Shown: positions 13,701-25,021, numbered from the stretch's first letter. The stretch is DNA of 64,000 nucleotides from Haemonchus contortus (GCA_000469685.2 LS997565.1:24856272-24920271), one strand, 5' to 3'. The notes: generated from the sequence alone by a model not told the origin. A program made the numbers and translations.

Positions 13701-15237
13701 CGTTCCACTATAATTTTTTACTTTTTTCTATTGAATCGCGAAACCAGTGAATGTAAAGCGTACAGTGAAGTCTGAGAATCTTATGGTTGATCAATTTGAA
13801 CAACAGCTCCATTCCTATAAATCATGGCTTGCTAGCCCCTCAGTCCATACTAATTGAGATATGTGTAACCAGTCTCTGCACACCCGAACGTTGGTGGCGC
13901 CCATGACAAAACAAAAATTCAGTGCGGAATCCTGGTTCTCACGGTGATCTGACTTCGGGTTTTCAAACGAGTGATCATGATGCAACAGAGCCCTTAGTTA
14001 CTTACCCATCCGCCCCATGTTATTGCCCTAGGTACTTTTCGATGCGTCGTGACGGTTGAGGATTTCAGTTTTAGACTCATTCCATGGAGAGACTTTGAAA
14101 AGGAATGTGAAAGGAATGGAAAGGTATCATATTAGAAGTTCTCACTTTCACTCGAAGCTTCACTCTTCTCTCCTTTCATTTGAGCTTCGCTCAATTGGCT
14201 CAGAGCTTCAATAGCCAGAGTGACGCCGCTCAAAGCTAGACTTTCTCCTTCGTCATTGGTAGAGGGCAAACCAATAGCTGACAGGGATGCCAACAGCTAA
14301 AACGTATATTAAGCTTCAGCAATGAATTTCAAGTAACGACTTTCTCTGCATACTTACAGTAAAACAAGTTCTCATCGGAACCCATGAGCCTAACGGAAAA
14401 GTCAAAAGTTGCTCAACGAATTGGCATGACAGAAGAACAACTCGGGTATTATGAGGCTTGAAGTCCTCTGCGACTAACCAATCAAGTTTTGGAAAGAGAT
14501 TTTCAGGAGCGATATGGCTTTGCAAATACGAGGTGTGGGCCATGAAATAACTTGTGAGGTTTAGACGACATCGAACTTGGCGCTTCTATCTTCCCAAACG
14601 AGACTGGTTCCAATCAACCGACTCCGCAATGATGGAAAGCTTATAAAGATCTGCCTGGTTACTAATATGGAATTCGAATCGCAGGTCATGTAATTGACGG
14701 TGCGCCACTTACCCCTGCCACTGATCCCGCCCAATTCCGGCTTTAGTAGGAACTAACGAAGACTTGCTTGCGAGAGAAATAAAAAAAACTATACCACTGA
14801 CACCAACCGCACCTCTTGCTGCGTTACGAGCTGAGTACCCCAACGCGGTTGAAGTACTCTACCAACGAAATCAGCAAGAACAAGACGCATGAGGCGGGCA
14901 GAGCTGGGGTCCCGCTCTTCAGAGAAAAGGTCAGAGACAGTTCGATGAAGTTCGAGCGTCGCTTCGACACACCAAGTCCAAAGAGATTTATCACACTTTC
15001 CAACCTGGAACTATTAATTGAACCCACAAGCAAGGGGACAGAAAGCTACATTTTAAAAAAACGTACTGTGCGATTCACGCTAGACTCCTTGAGGGTGATG
15101 GAAAGCGGCTTAAAACAGCATTCATAAAAATGTTCACAATATGTTCATAGACCTAGACTTACATTTCCAGCTTTCCTCGCGAAGCGTGGACCATGATCGA
15201 GAACAACCAGCACTTTATGATCCAAGCCTAATCCCAT
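1703..15237 (-). CDS. INTS13: Integrator complex subunit 13 / Asunder homologue, multi-exon
   Basis: INTS13 belongs to the Integrator complex, which processes snRNA 3' ends and attenuates transcription in the nucleus. Exons (high to low): 15237-15163, 15004-14813, 14296-14146, 13524-13278, 13218-13132, 13062-12972, 12810-12682, 11844-11724, 9850-9813, ~9738-9631, 7367-7164, 5631-5607 (tentative), 4862-4796, 4491-4420, 4363-4272, 2957-2876, 2643-2625 (tentative), 2569-2418, 1857-1703 (stop TAA). Family hallmarks in order: HKVLVVLDHGP near the N-terminus, DKSLWTWCVEATLE, LLASLSAIGLP, YIINVYPAD, NYDVELLHRREAH, VNSRPSVCLSSYLL, RDEQLQVCF with NHSEKHNE, then a basic SPLPKKPRK nuclear-signal-like stretch and the C-terminal NLFDYLMEKEE. 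The sum is about 700 codons, as expected for the family. Splice phases agree at most junctions. Three are irregular: no AG acceptor before 9738, and one-base phase mismatches at the exons near 5607 and 2625. Introns hold several transposons. Expression is unknown, but the reading frames are otherwise conserved. Confidence 0.88.
3254..3993. mobile_element. Mariner-type element with ~120-bp terminal inverted repeats
   Basis: The element starts TTAGGTTGATGCATAATTA and ends with its reverse complement. It is flanked by TA on both sides (3252-3253 and 3994-3995), the target duplication of Tc1/mariner elements. The arms (about 3254-3375 and 3869-3993) match over roughly 120 bases. A second left end (TTAGGTTGACGCATTATTA at 3421) sits inside, and 3530-3870 resembles the decayed 3' half of a transposase on the minus strand. 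It looks like a composite in which an inverted end was duplicated. It lies in the INTS13 intron between exons 4363-4272 and 2957-2876. Confidence 0.7.
6450..7115. repeat. Cluster of diverged copies of a dispersed repeat
   Basis: Copies share a core of the form ATTCATAACTCCTGT followed by GGACC-AGAGCG and a CAAATTTGG-like stretch: near 6460-6510, 6608-6650, 6737-6785 and 7012-7050. The last copy continues into GAGCACCCGGCGTTAGCCAGGCGATTC, a segment also recognisable at 26720-26755. A weaker copy is near 61095-61140. No long ORF is preserved. It lies in the INTS13 intron between exons 7367-7164 and 5631-5607. The family is not identified. Confidence 0.5.
7678..7787. repeat. CATA/TACA microsatellite
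   Basis: Runs of CATA, TACA and CCATA units with interruptions. The array continues on the other side of the inserted Tc1-like element (9574-9600, TGTACATACATACACACA), so the element landed inside the microsatellite. Confidence 0.85.
7788..9573. mobile_element. Non-autonomous Tc1-like element hosting a mariner
   Basis: The ends are CAGTAGCGCTCA (7788) and TGAGCGCTACTG (9573), inverted and each flanked by TA, as expected for Tc1-type integration. Without the mariner at 8101-9363 it would be about 520 bp with no transposase ORF, so it is a MITE-like derivative. It lies in an INTS13 intron. Confidence 0.72.
8101..9363 (-). mobile_element. Decayed mariner (SETMAR-like transposase), nested
   Basis: The element has inverted ends TTAGGTTGAGTCATAAGTCC and its complement, with TA flanks, and is 1263 bp, the usual mariner size. 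The transposase is on the minus strand. The best preserved block is 8591-8250, with the FQHDNARPHIA motif around the second catalytic Asp and SSDLDPSDYHLF around the third. Upstream parts (9300-8600) are broken by stops and frameshifts, so the copy is inactive. Confidence 0.85.
10308..11095 (+). mobile_element. Mariner transposase remnant
   Basis: Plus-strand reading with frameshifts shows HLELLPDSTTLIAENC, then a position equivalent to the LLHDNARP catalytic motif near 10875-10900, in the same order as mariner transposases. A short TGACTCAACCTAG sequence at 10309-10321 matches a mariner end, but it points the wrong way to be this copy's own 5' end, so the boundaries are unclear. It lies in the INTS13 intron between exons 11844-11724 and 9850-9813. 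Confidence 0.6.
11325..11525 (+). repeat. tRNA-derived SINE, copy 1
   Basis: A Pol III A-box-like GGTGTAGTGTAGTGGCAATG at about 11332 and a B-box GGTTTGAAGCC at 11378-11388 are correctly spaced. Downstream, the segments CTTCCATCCCTCCG and GGTACCACACTCGTCTG, and the tail ATAAGTCAC, recur in the same order at 57395-57625. Two copies with conserved order make a SINE family likely. It is in an INTS13 intron, antisense to the gene. Confidence 0.68.
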
Positions 15238-15238
15238 G

Positions 15239-15244
15239 CTAAAA
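15239..15244 (-). promoter_or_regulatory. Probable trans-splice acceptor of INTS13
   Basis: On the minus strand, TTTTAG ends one base before the ATG at 15237. No upstream coding exon is visible, so this is most easily read as a spliced-leader acceptor. It also fixes the start codon. A cis-spliced non-coding first exon cannot be excluded. Confidence 0.55.
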
Positions 15245-16500
15245 CGAACTCTAAAACTTTTTACGATTTCTTCTCTCCAAACATTCATTCAAGTAATAAC
15301 TCCGAACTCGGCAATAACAATGAAGCGAGTAAGCACCATATTTATTTCAGAAACGAACAACAGAGAAACATTTCAACATCTACAAGAAAAAGGATGAGAA
15401 CCGGGCATGATTGCATTTCAAATGATCACAAAACAAATGCTCCTTCGAATGTCTTGGATCATTTCGCAACCGTTTTGAAGGATCGCCTTTCCAACAAATT
15501 GTCCGCGACCTTTATCTGATGTTTCCAATAATTTGCTCGTGTTGGATCCAAGGATATGAGCTCGTTGTACAGCTTAAATAATGCAGTCATTATCAGAACA
15601 TTACCCGTTCAAAGGAGAGTATTAATAAACAATGTCATCCTGATTAAGATCCATGCTAAGAACTAAGTAAGAAGTCCATACTCTCTCTGAGAAAGAAAAC
15701 AAGGCCGTGCAACAGCAGAAAAAAAGACTCTCAAGTGCTTCTAAGAATTCCTATAATTCACTTGAGTAAATCAACCTTCACGGATCTCTAGCCAGGTTCT
15801 TTGGTTAGGAAAAGGACGAGAGGGCGACCGCAGGCGACGGGTTGGGAAATTTATCGCGAAGAAAAATTCCACCAAAAATTGGCCAAAGGTGCAAGTTCAT
15901 TCAGAGGATGGGTTCTCTGTTACTGCAGTGCTGAGTCGATTGATACTTTCGGTCCCATGGTGCTGATGTAGTACGTTCGGCACAGCTGAAGGCTTGCATT
16001 CCGATATCAACCGAGTTCCAGCGTCAGAGCTTGGCAGGCTACTCATATGTATCTCTATCCCGAACACTAATCTACATGACCCACCTTCCCTTTATTCCAA
16101 GGGAGCCCCTAACATAACGGCAACATTGACCACTCTGCTTGGGAGATAATGGCAGGTTGCCTTGAAGGAAACGAACTACGATAGCGGTCTGTACCTGCAA
16201 TGTGCGGAAGGATTATTAATTTAGGGGAGGTAACAACGGATGGAAGGAACTGAAGGGATGTAGAGGTAAACAAGTACCCTATATAAGGATGCATATTGAG
16301 TACAATAAAATATTCCTCCACATCTGTCCTATCATCCACTTACCTACAACCAGAATTCGGCTGGTGTAAGGATAATTCATGAGCTTTACAACAACTACAG
16401 ACCAAGGTCTCACCATTCTACTAAGGAAATACTGTCAACGTTAAGAGAGGGTTCGCTGGGCGATAGCGGCCGCTACATACATCATCTTTCAGATCACATC
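15245..16500. other. Intergenic, no gene recognised
   Basis: This lies between the INTS13 start and the RTE fragment behind FNTA. I see no ORF with family similarity and no inverted repeats. FNTA and INTS13 are co-directional, but their 1.9 kb spacing is long for a nematode operon. Confidence 0.5.
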
Positions 16501-16504
16501 GTGA

Positions 16505-17050
16505 TTATAATAGCGATCGTGGAGTAGGGGGAACGAATACTGCCGAGTTCGACAACGCTTGTCGAAAGATCGGGTTACGACTGAAACTAACGAAGATGAT
16601 ATTCATGAGAAATGGATTCCTATCTGATACTCCTTTCAGCCTAATGGGACGACTATTTCGGTGTATTTTTTCCGGGACACTCCGGATTTTCTTGCTTTGA
16701 CCTAGGCTCCAGCCCACCCTCCTGAGACTTGAGCTCTACGCAAGCCTTACGATCATGCAGTCAGCTCTAATCAACGCGCTGGTGAAAGCACTATGCTCCA
16801 TGTTTCCCTTTTCACGTGAGGGCAGTAGGGAGCTGAGTTTCCAATATGTCTTTGAACAAAGATCAGAGACTCTATCACACGCTTCAATCATCTTCAAGAA
16901 ATGGAAGATCAAATAGGTCGAACAGGTCGTGCGACCGTTGGGATTGGGTGCTTACTAACTGGATCCCCCGGAACTCAAAGAACGAGGGCCGATGGGAGCA
17001 AATCGGGGAACCGGTGATACAGGTGACAATGAAGTCGACTTTCACTCACC
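16505..17050 (+). mobile_element. RTE-type non-LTR retrotransposon 3' fragment
   Basis: The plus strand shows, in changing frames, the end of an RTE reverse transcriptase and its C-terminal tail: EFDNACRKIGLRLKLTK (16538-16600), a degraded SREGSRELSFQYVFEQRS block (16820-16870) and RWDWVLTNWIPRNSK (about 16935-16985). Two or more frameshifts break it. It is opposite in strand to FNTA and ends about 50 bases from the FNTA stop. Confidence 0.8.
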
Positions 17051-17097
17051 GAGTTTCATCCCACATGAGATAAAACATTGACCATATACATACATAA

Positions 17098-20000
17098 CTA
17101 TAGGTAAGAATCACACACCTCTTTTGCTCTTTTGCAATTATCGACAGCATTCACGTCATTTTCGATATTCTCCAATAGGATGTCGCACAAGAAAGAAACC
17201 TGTAGGTGAAGGAAATGACATTCAAAATCATGAATTGGCAAAAACCGAGGGTGGCAGACCATGTAAGGTGCTCGTTTAGACGGTTCTGTTCTCTCGTAAA
17301 GATCTTCTATATAGGCAACAACATCAGGTCGAGATGACACTCCAGACTCGAGCAGTAACCTTAGATGTACATGCTACGTATCCCAATCCAAGAATACAGT
17401 TTAGTGCAATGTAAATGACACTTACCCGGCCAAGTAATTCCACACGCTCTCATTATTTGGCATTTTCTCTATGAAACGCTTCGTAAGACTGTAAAATGGC
17501 AGTAAATGGAACAAAACGTTAGGTAACAGCAAGATAGTATCACCTTATCTCACTGTCCACAGTCGCAGGATCTGCGATTTTGTTTGTACACTGTAATACG
17601 AAGTATCTGTTGTTCCAGGCGGAATTATTACGAGCATCTTCAAATATGAGCTTGGCAGAAAACGAAAGTTCAGCTTCTATGGCCTTTTCAATATCATTTC
17701 CAACGAACACATAGTTTCGCAGAATCGATTGCCTGAAGTGACCAATAATGAGCGTTACTTCCATGCACGACCTCTTCTAACATTTCATCGTTGAACTGAC
17801 TGATAAGCTCTTTCGTTTTTGTTCAAAATTGATTTTTTCATCAGGCTTTGGAACCACAGCCACCTTACCCAACCAGAATTACCATCCTTATCATGCACTT
17901 TAAAACGCTTTATATACTACGCGGAATTTCGCTTTCTGCACTATTAGAATACAACAATGTTTTGTATTTTTGCTGAAACCGATTTCTAGTCCCTTATGAA
18001 TCTTTAAACTTTGTTGGAAAACCCGGGTTTAAGGGGAAAAAACAATTGTGTCGGAGAAAAGCCACGAGCAAAAACGTTCAGAAGAGGTAATATAAAAGTA
18101 AATGATACGTCACTGTTTTCTTTTCAGTAGAAAACAATTTTACCCTTCGAGTTCGGCAAATCTTCATAGACTTGACCTTTCACATCGCAAGAATGAGAAT
18201 CATCCAAAAGTGTAACTACTTTCGGAGCAAAATATACCAGTTTGTAGTGGAGGGGAATACCTTTTGGATAGTATACGACATAATTTAAAAACATCGAATC
18301 TAACGAGAAAGTTTTCAGCTCAAAAAAAACGACATAACTTAAGTAACAACCTGAACTTGTGAATTATTTTAAAACGGCATAGGTTCCCTTCCAACTGGGT
18401 ATCCTTCTGCGCGGGCATCGGGTTCATGATTTTGGTACCACCAGCAACTACAATTTCAATTAGCTTGAAGCGTAGGTGATCAAACTCCTTTCTTGCAGGC
18501 CTAATACTACTATCCTCCTTCTGAGCGCAATGTTCTTCATAACCCAGGTTAAACCTTCGATGTGACACCTCGTGAGCCAACGATTTTTACTTATTATGAA
18601 AGACGGCCCGATGCAGGGTTATTGTGTGTTCCAGAAAAAAATAGTGCCGTATCAAATGACCATAGCAAAAATAAAAAGGACCAACCTGTATTGCCAAGCA
18701 TGATAATTCTTCGTTTCATCTTCTATAACTGAGGCAGTGAAATTGAGTTCATCAGGAGCAACGGAAGCACCAATCATCTCCACAATTGCCCTTCGATGAT
18801 GCCTGTGAAAAAAAAAGTACTCTCAAAACGAGTTGGCGATTTCGTTGCAGTCAGTGTCACAGAAAATCTCGAAGCTACGAGTACAACTAAATCAACAGAG
18901 TTCTCGTGAACGTTCTCATTGAGAGTGTTTTCCAATTCATAAATGAACCTATTAAAGGAATAAAAAGAAAAGTGTAATCTGCTGACAAATTGTACCGAGT
19001 GTGGCACGAAATTTCGAATACCCCTGGCCTCTTTCGTTCTCCATGCACCCATATTCTAAAATTCCGCGCATCTTCAAAGACACATCCACGGTATACCACC
19101 GATTTATTTATGAAGCCAACACTTTATAGAGGAGTCGATAGGGTTACCAAGACGATAAGGCTGCCTTCAAGTTTTCCCACCCGCAAATACTTTTTGGAGT
19201 GAACTGCCAGAGATTCACCAAGTCCATCAGGGAACGAGATGAGGATAAATGGAACGGTAACGGCATGCTGATGCACAACGCGTTAGACTAAATCAGTTTG
19301 CACTCATGTCACTTCTGAAAAGCTCCCTATCACAAGCATTTGAGGATGCAGCTCCATAGCTCACAATGAAATACCATAAGTCATAAATAAACCATAAAAA
19401 CGAGATGGTTCACTACAATTTAGAATTTGATTCACGCCCGCTTATTTTTACTCCTGATAAAGCTCATTCTACTTTCAAACCGCTTCGTCTCAATAATCCT
19501 CACTGACAAATTCGATAACAGACCAAAAAGAAACAGGGAAAGAACTTTGCTCTACCACCATTTCAATTATTTCATTTGAATTGAGACCACAACGTGAATA
19601 CAAAAAAAGGTTCATTTCAGTAAAAAGAAATGATGAAAAACCAACATACCAAACTTGGTAATTCTTCGGTGTCTGCATGATAACGTCATCCAGATATTTC
19701 AGTTCTTTTGTTAGATCTACTTGCAATTTCTTCAGTAATTCTCGACGGAACTGCCTAGAGAAGAACTATAGGCTCCCGTACGAAACATACGGTAATATAT
19801 AATGGTTTCCCCCCCCCCTATAAACTCCAAAGTGTAAGCGTCTAACCAAAGTGTGTAGTTGGCAGGATTCAGTTGAATACAGTCTTCGGTTAGCATAAAC
19901 ACTCGAGACGACATTTCACCGGAGGCAAGTACAGCACGGAGGTAAGCGAATGCATCTCTGACTGAAACGCAAATTTGTTCCATTGAAAATCTAAAAATAT

Positions 20001-20160
20001 TGATTTGGTGCCAAAATGCAGCATAAAACTTACACTGTTCAGTTACTGCAATGCGAACAACACCGTCTTCTTCCTTGGACGGATAGATTGGCGTCACATC
20101 GGCCCAATCAGGGTTATCTCGATAAAAAGGCGAGGAACATACTTCACCACTGTTTTCCAT
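17098..20160 (-). CDS. FNTA: Protein farnesyltransferase/geranylgeranyltransferase I alpha subunit
   Basis: This is the common alpha subunit of the cytosolic CaaX prenyltransferases, pairing with either beta subunit to prenylate Ras/Rho-type proteins. Exons: 20160-20034, 19961-19847, 19754-19650, 18802-18686, 17732-17544, 17488-17426, 17359-17260, 17199-17098. All phases join. The N-terminal FYRDNPDWADVTPIYPS block is typical, followed by five PFTA repeats centred on NYTLWQFRR, NYQVWHHRR, NYHAWQYR, NNSAWNNRY and NESVWNYL. Three splice junctions split the Trp or Arg codon of a repeat in the same phase. The product is about 305 residues, shorter than most animal homologues. The last helix after RAKEVCDSYL may be missing, or it lies in an exon I cannot find because an RTE fragment follows immediately. 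Alternatively GAG|GTGTGT at 17118 is a donor to an unseen exon. INTS13 follows downstream on the same strand. Confidence 0.92.
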
Positions 20161-20162
20161 AC

Positions 20163-20175
20163 CTGTGGGGTACCA
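20163..20175 (-). promoter_or_regulatory. Probable trans-splice acceptor of FNTA
   Basis: On the minus strand TACCCCACAG is followed by GT and then the ATG at 20160. The acceptor two bases before the start, with no upstream coding exon, suggests spliced-leader addition. It supports this ATG as the start. Confidence 0.5.
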
Positions 20176-20535
20176 AAGGATAAAAAAAAGAACTTTCGAT
20201 TCACATAGCGGAGACGTAGACAGGAGGGCACAATAATTTGAAATTTAAAAAAAACGAGCTCGTCGGGTAAAAGCCTTTTCTCTCAACCAGTTACGTTCAA
20301 ATTCCCCACCGAGACAACTTGAAAGCAATCTAGAAACTAAATGGCTGACAAAGCAATCTAGAAAACTTGGTTTAATCGGGACGGGTAACCGGGGGAAGTT
20401 TCTCGACCTCTAAACAACAAGGAAAGATTGAGCCTGGCTGTTTACTAACAACAAATGTGTAAAGAGAAGTACGCAACCAGCGATCATTCTGGACAATATC
20501 ATGAAAAACCTTCCCAAATGTAATCGCGACAGCGA

Positions 20536-20605
20536 AAGAATATCATCCCAGAGCTTGCTAGCTCGAAGCCAAGAATATCATCCCAGAGCTTGCTAGCCCA
20601 AAGCC
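20536..20605 (+). repeat. Two-copy 35-bp tandem duplication
   Basis: Units 20536-20570 and 20571-20605 both read AAGAATATCATCCCAGAGCT followed by TGCTAGC and an AAGCC end, differing at two positions. It lies between the divergent FNTA and COG8 genes. Confidence 0.9.
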
Positions 20606-20944
20606 AAGAGCCCCAAGAAGGCAAAATTAGGATGAAAGGTAACTGGTAATGGTTATTTGTTTTAGCAAATCACGCTTTTCCTTCCCAACCCATCGCTAGC
20701 TCCCAGAGTTCCCGTTCAAAAGTATAGCCATGGGTTTAACTGCGAGTCAAAGTGGAGTTATGGCTCACCCATCCCCTCAGGCTGACCTAGCAGCGTGATT
20801 TGAACTCAAAGGTTCAATGTTGTTCGCCAAAGTTTAGAGAGAACTAATTTCAATTGGCTGGCTTCCCCACTGCTTGGGTTGTACGGGATGATGGGTGATA
20901 CAGGGGTTATGGGCGCACCAACCGCACCCTCCTAAAATACAAAC

Positions 20945-22235
20945 TGCTGGGTCACCCATCTCGAGTGCCGGTACAGAGCAAACCGCCTTGGAGAGCATCT
21001 ATCGCCGCCAGCGCGCGGTCGCGTCGCGTTTTTGCCATTGGGGCGCGTGAAAGAACAGGTTAACTGATGATGCCGAGTAATAATAGAGAGGAAACGGATC
21101 CCAAAAGCTATAAAACGACATATCGATGCATACCGACGGGAACGAGTAATGAATATTGGGAATTTTCTTGATGATATAATGGTTCATATCAAAGTAAACA
21201 TCAAAGAACTGTCTGTCCTCCTGCCATCATTATGTGAGTGTTGGTCGCACATCCAAGTGTTACGCTAGAAAATTTGGTTAATAGATTATGATCGGTAGAT
21301 AGATCGGTCGGAATTGGGCTCTGAGCTCGGTGGGAACACTGATTGAGTAGGCCCAATAAAGCTGAAAAGGACCTTTTTGATGCAAATGAGTAGTAATTGC
21401 TAACAGTTGTGGGTACGGGAATATATTTTCGATCGCACCTAATCAAGCTCGCTTCGCACCTAGGTGCGAGGTGACCTTAACTAAGTGCGAAGACTCAGCG
21501 GTAATTATGCTGCCCGCACTCGCTACTAATCGAGCTAAAACTTGTCAGCCAAAGAGGATAATGACAGTTTAAAAAAGTGGGGGTTCTCTTCTTAAAATGA
21601 GTTTTTTGGAAGGAAAAACTCCAATATCAATTCCAAGATTTCAAGAGTATTTCCATGTATAATAAATAAGTTCAATATATTTCATTCCAAGTTTCTGGAA
21701 AATGGTTGAAACAGTTCGGTTCGCTTCTTTTTTTCGGTATTTTCGCTTGCTTGCGATATCAAACAACCTTTACAGAAGCGATGTAGTTCTCTAGAATTGT
21801 TTAATATTGGACTATTCTTCATTCATAGGTCATTGAACGCCCTAAGGCTCACCATTCAGGCCATTCCACAGTTTTTACGTCATATAGCAAGTCTTCATGC
21901 TTGATTTCAACTCCTCTCTCCAACTCATTCATTAAAGAGAGTTCATCGAGAACTATTTAACCAGTGGGTGAGTGCTTTAACTACCGCTGCTTACTCGATA
22001 AGACAGTTCCATGTATTCTAAAGATGCACTGAACTGTTTTGATGAACGGGTTTCCTGCAGCTAGGGGTCACGTGGTGCATTTTTGAAAATGGCGCGCAAA
22101 CAATATCGCGCTCCAATGCCAGAGGGATAGAAGGGAAATAACTGAAACCGCTACGCGACCGCACGCCGGCGGCGATGGATGCTCTCCGAGGCGGTTTGCT
22201 CTGTAGCACCACTCACCCATCTCGTAAACAAAACA
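20945..22235. repeat. Inverted repeat pair about 1.1 kb apart
   Basis: 20972-21009 matches the reverse complement of 22168-22205 at 36 of 38 bases (core ACAGAGCAAACCGCCT). Weaker complementarity extends over about 100 bases on each side. The GC-rich arms with ~1.1 kb of AT-rich spacer suggest a foldback element or a head-to-head repeat insertion. I see no ORF in the spacer and no clear target duplication. Confidence 0.6.
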
Positions 22236-22861
22236 GTTTTTCCGTCTAGTCACTCACAGCGAGAGAATTTCTGTACGGCATCAGCCGAGTAACCCACGAA
22301 TTTGGTGTTGGCACTCTGTTCGTCTGCTGCCTTGCCCAGGTCAGAGACGCAGAGAAGGGGTATTCGTGTCGTCGGCCGATCCCGATCTGCCACGGTACTT
22401 CACAGATTTCTCCTTGTACCAACGAGGAACGGAACTTGAACATGCATCCACGTCCTCGACACCTCAAATCGTCGGTGATACGTGGGCATTTCCTTAGACA
22501 TCCATTTCTTGTTAGTGTTGCTTCACATGACTATAGTTTCATTCCCAGCTCATTGAGCTGCTGTCTAGCATCAGTCCCTGCTGAAGTTCAAAGGCCGTGG
22601 TCCAGGGCCCATTCCATTTTTTAGCTATTTTGAGCAGCTCTTGACACCCACGAGAAGCTGTGCAGAAGCTGGCCACCTATCTTCGTCTTCAATTAGGTAT
22701 TCGGAACGTATTCTGATGGCCATATATGGCTCGTATTAGATGCCTGCTTTTCCACACTTGATCTGGTCTGCTAGCGATGAAACCATTTGTTCACCATCGA
22801 AATTCCTTTGTAAGGTGAAATTCGTTGTATTCTGTTTCCTTGATATGATAGTGCATTCGGG

Positions 22862-25021
22862 ACTATTCCACTATTACAACCCCAAAAACTCGAAATTTTA
22901 ATTTTCGATGAAACTTTGCCTATGGGGGTAATCCGATGCCCCTGATAACGAATATGGCCGTTTAGGGGTAATTTGAGGTCCTGATAACGAATATAACATC
23001 CATTTTACGCGCTGAGGCTATTTGGCGCGACGACAAGGCATAGAACGCGTTTATTTGGTGGAAGGTTCTGCGGTTCAAATAATTTTCCCGCGCGCGCATA
23101 TTTGAATGAATTTGCCATTGGAGCGCTTCAACCTTGTGGTAGCCCATCGCTTTATCCTTATAGTAGGCTTTCACGTTGCTGATTCTACTACTAGCTTATT
23201 CCTTTCACCCAATTATTCCTCTGCTCACCACTACTTCTACGTATTATGCTTCTACCATCCTGTTCGCGCAGATAAATCTGTGACTACTGTTTCTGCGAGG
23301 TATAATGTTGTAGGTAAGCAAACACTCTACAGATCATCCTCTCAATTTTCACACCTGTTGTCGTGAGCATGCGGCGTCACGACCCTCGCGTGAATTCAAG
23401 AGAGGGGTTGCATATCTATTCTTCAGGAAGTTGAATTCAGAAATTTATTTAGTCGCACGCATGGTTATGTTCACTGTGCGTTTACTTCTGGTACCTAATT
23501 TTAATTCTCCGTGCAAATGCAGTTAAGCCCAAGTGAGCTCGATTGTAAGGATGAACTTATTGCCTTCCCCTTCATAAAAATTCGTGTGCGTGCATCTGAA
23601 AAAATGCCACGGTTTTGGTGAGATCGGAAAGTTCGCCGTCAAACCCGCGCTGAGATCGTTGGAGAATGCGTTTGGTTTTTGAGTCCTGTCTCCAGTGAAT
23701 TTGATGGGAAGTTCCCATCAATCCAAAGCTCGCAAAGCCTCCAGCAGTGAATAACGCCATAACGTTCTGCGAGCTTTGAATTAGCCTTCAATGCCTTTGG
23801 TTACGAGTGCTACGCGCTCAAATCACGGGAGTACGGATGGAGTGCATTCGGAAACTATTGAAAACATAGCGCTGAAGTACCAACATTCGCGTGTATACCT
23901 TGTCATTTGGCTTTTCTACTATAGAATAAAGCTAAGTTAAGAATCTGATCAATCACTTCACGAATTGGTACTAATGGCTACCAATGTGTGGGTACTAACA
24001 AGGCAAAGTTGGTTCCCTTGTAATATAATTAGTGCAATCACTGACACTACCAGCTATTCTTTCAGCTTCCTCCTAATTGTTGCCACCTCACTTTGAGAAG
24101 AGAGAGATTCCACGTATTTAGTATCTTAATAATAAGCATTGGAATTTTACGGATGGAAAGACAGGCAGGCAATTCTGCAAACTGTCAGGTTGACAAACAA
24201 ACTGACTCGAGTCAACTGTTTCATGCTCAGAGGGGTATTGGTAGTAGGTTATCATCAGGTATCAATAATTCCAGGAAGGGTTCTGTTTCATAATCATTAT
24301 TTGTGAGAATATAATGAAATCACATATAGTATATTTCCAAATTGCGAAGTATTTAGTGGTGATTTTCGTTTTCCTCTCCAGAACCACACCAGGGTCATGA
24401 CGCTATATGCTCATGACGACAGGTGTAAAGCTCAAGAGGGAAACTTAAATAAGATTCCGCTTACCTACGGCAGTATCCTTTGCAGTGCTACAGATCTGCA
24501 GATCCAAAAAGCAGGAGATTCAAATAGTTGGCAGCAAATGGCGAGAATAGGATATGGCATACAATCCTCGATTGTAGTAAGAACAGAAGAGCAACTAGTG
24601 AGAATCAGAAGTAGCAGGAGGATTTCAACTGATGAGCAGCCAATACTGAGCGCGCTCCAATGAATTGCATTCATATGCCCACGCGCGGGAAAATTGTTCA
24701 AACTGCAGAACCTTCCACTAAATAAACGCGTTCCAAGGCATACAGGTTGTGAGAGAGACGATGTGGCTCAATAAAAGTTTTATTCGTTGCTTGAGGACAC
24801 AGAAATGGATGATATATTCGTTGTCAGGACCTCAAATAACCCCTAAACGCAAGTTTTCAGCAAATTTGGTGAAAACACCCTTGGCGCCAATTTGGCGCCA
24901 AATGGCGCCAGCGCCAAAAATGAAGGTCATATCCATTATCAGGGCATCGGATTACCCCTATAGGCGAAATTTCATCGAAAATTAAAATTTTGGGTTTTTG
25001 GGGTTGTAATAGTGGAATAGT
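22862..25021. mobile_element. 2.16-kb foldback-type element with long inverted arms
   Basis: The outer 27 bases are perfect inverted repeats (22862-22888 and 24995-25021). Further inverted homology continues inward: the block around GATGAAATTTCGCCTA/GGGGTAATCCGATGCCC, and the block with AACGCGTTTATTT and GAAGGTTCTGC at 23045-23075 against 24703-24735. Arms are about 260-360 bases. The right arm holds the palindrome-rich GGCGCCAAATTGGCGCC stretch near 24881-24912. The central 1.5 kb has no recognisable transposase. I could not find a clean target duplication. It ends about 100 bases before the COG8 5' acceptor. Confidence 0.72.

Noticed and set aside
14316..14543. A 75-codon minus-strand ORF (with LFPKLDWLVAEDFKPHNTR) followed by a GTAAGT donor, looking like an INTS13 exon
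   Set aside because: Joining the exons on either side directly (QQE to LLASLSAIGLP) matches the INTS13 family in sequence and length, so this ORF lies in an intron. It might be a cryptic or alternative exon, but I see no family match.
20945..22235. Considered as a single MITE with terminal inverted repeats
   Set aside because: The arms do not end sharply and no target duplication is visible, so only the inverted repeat itself is reported.
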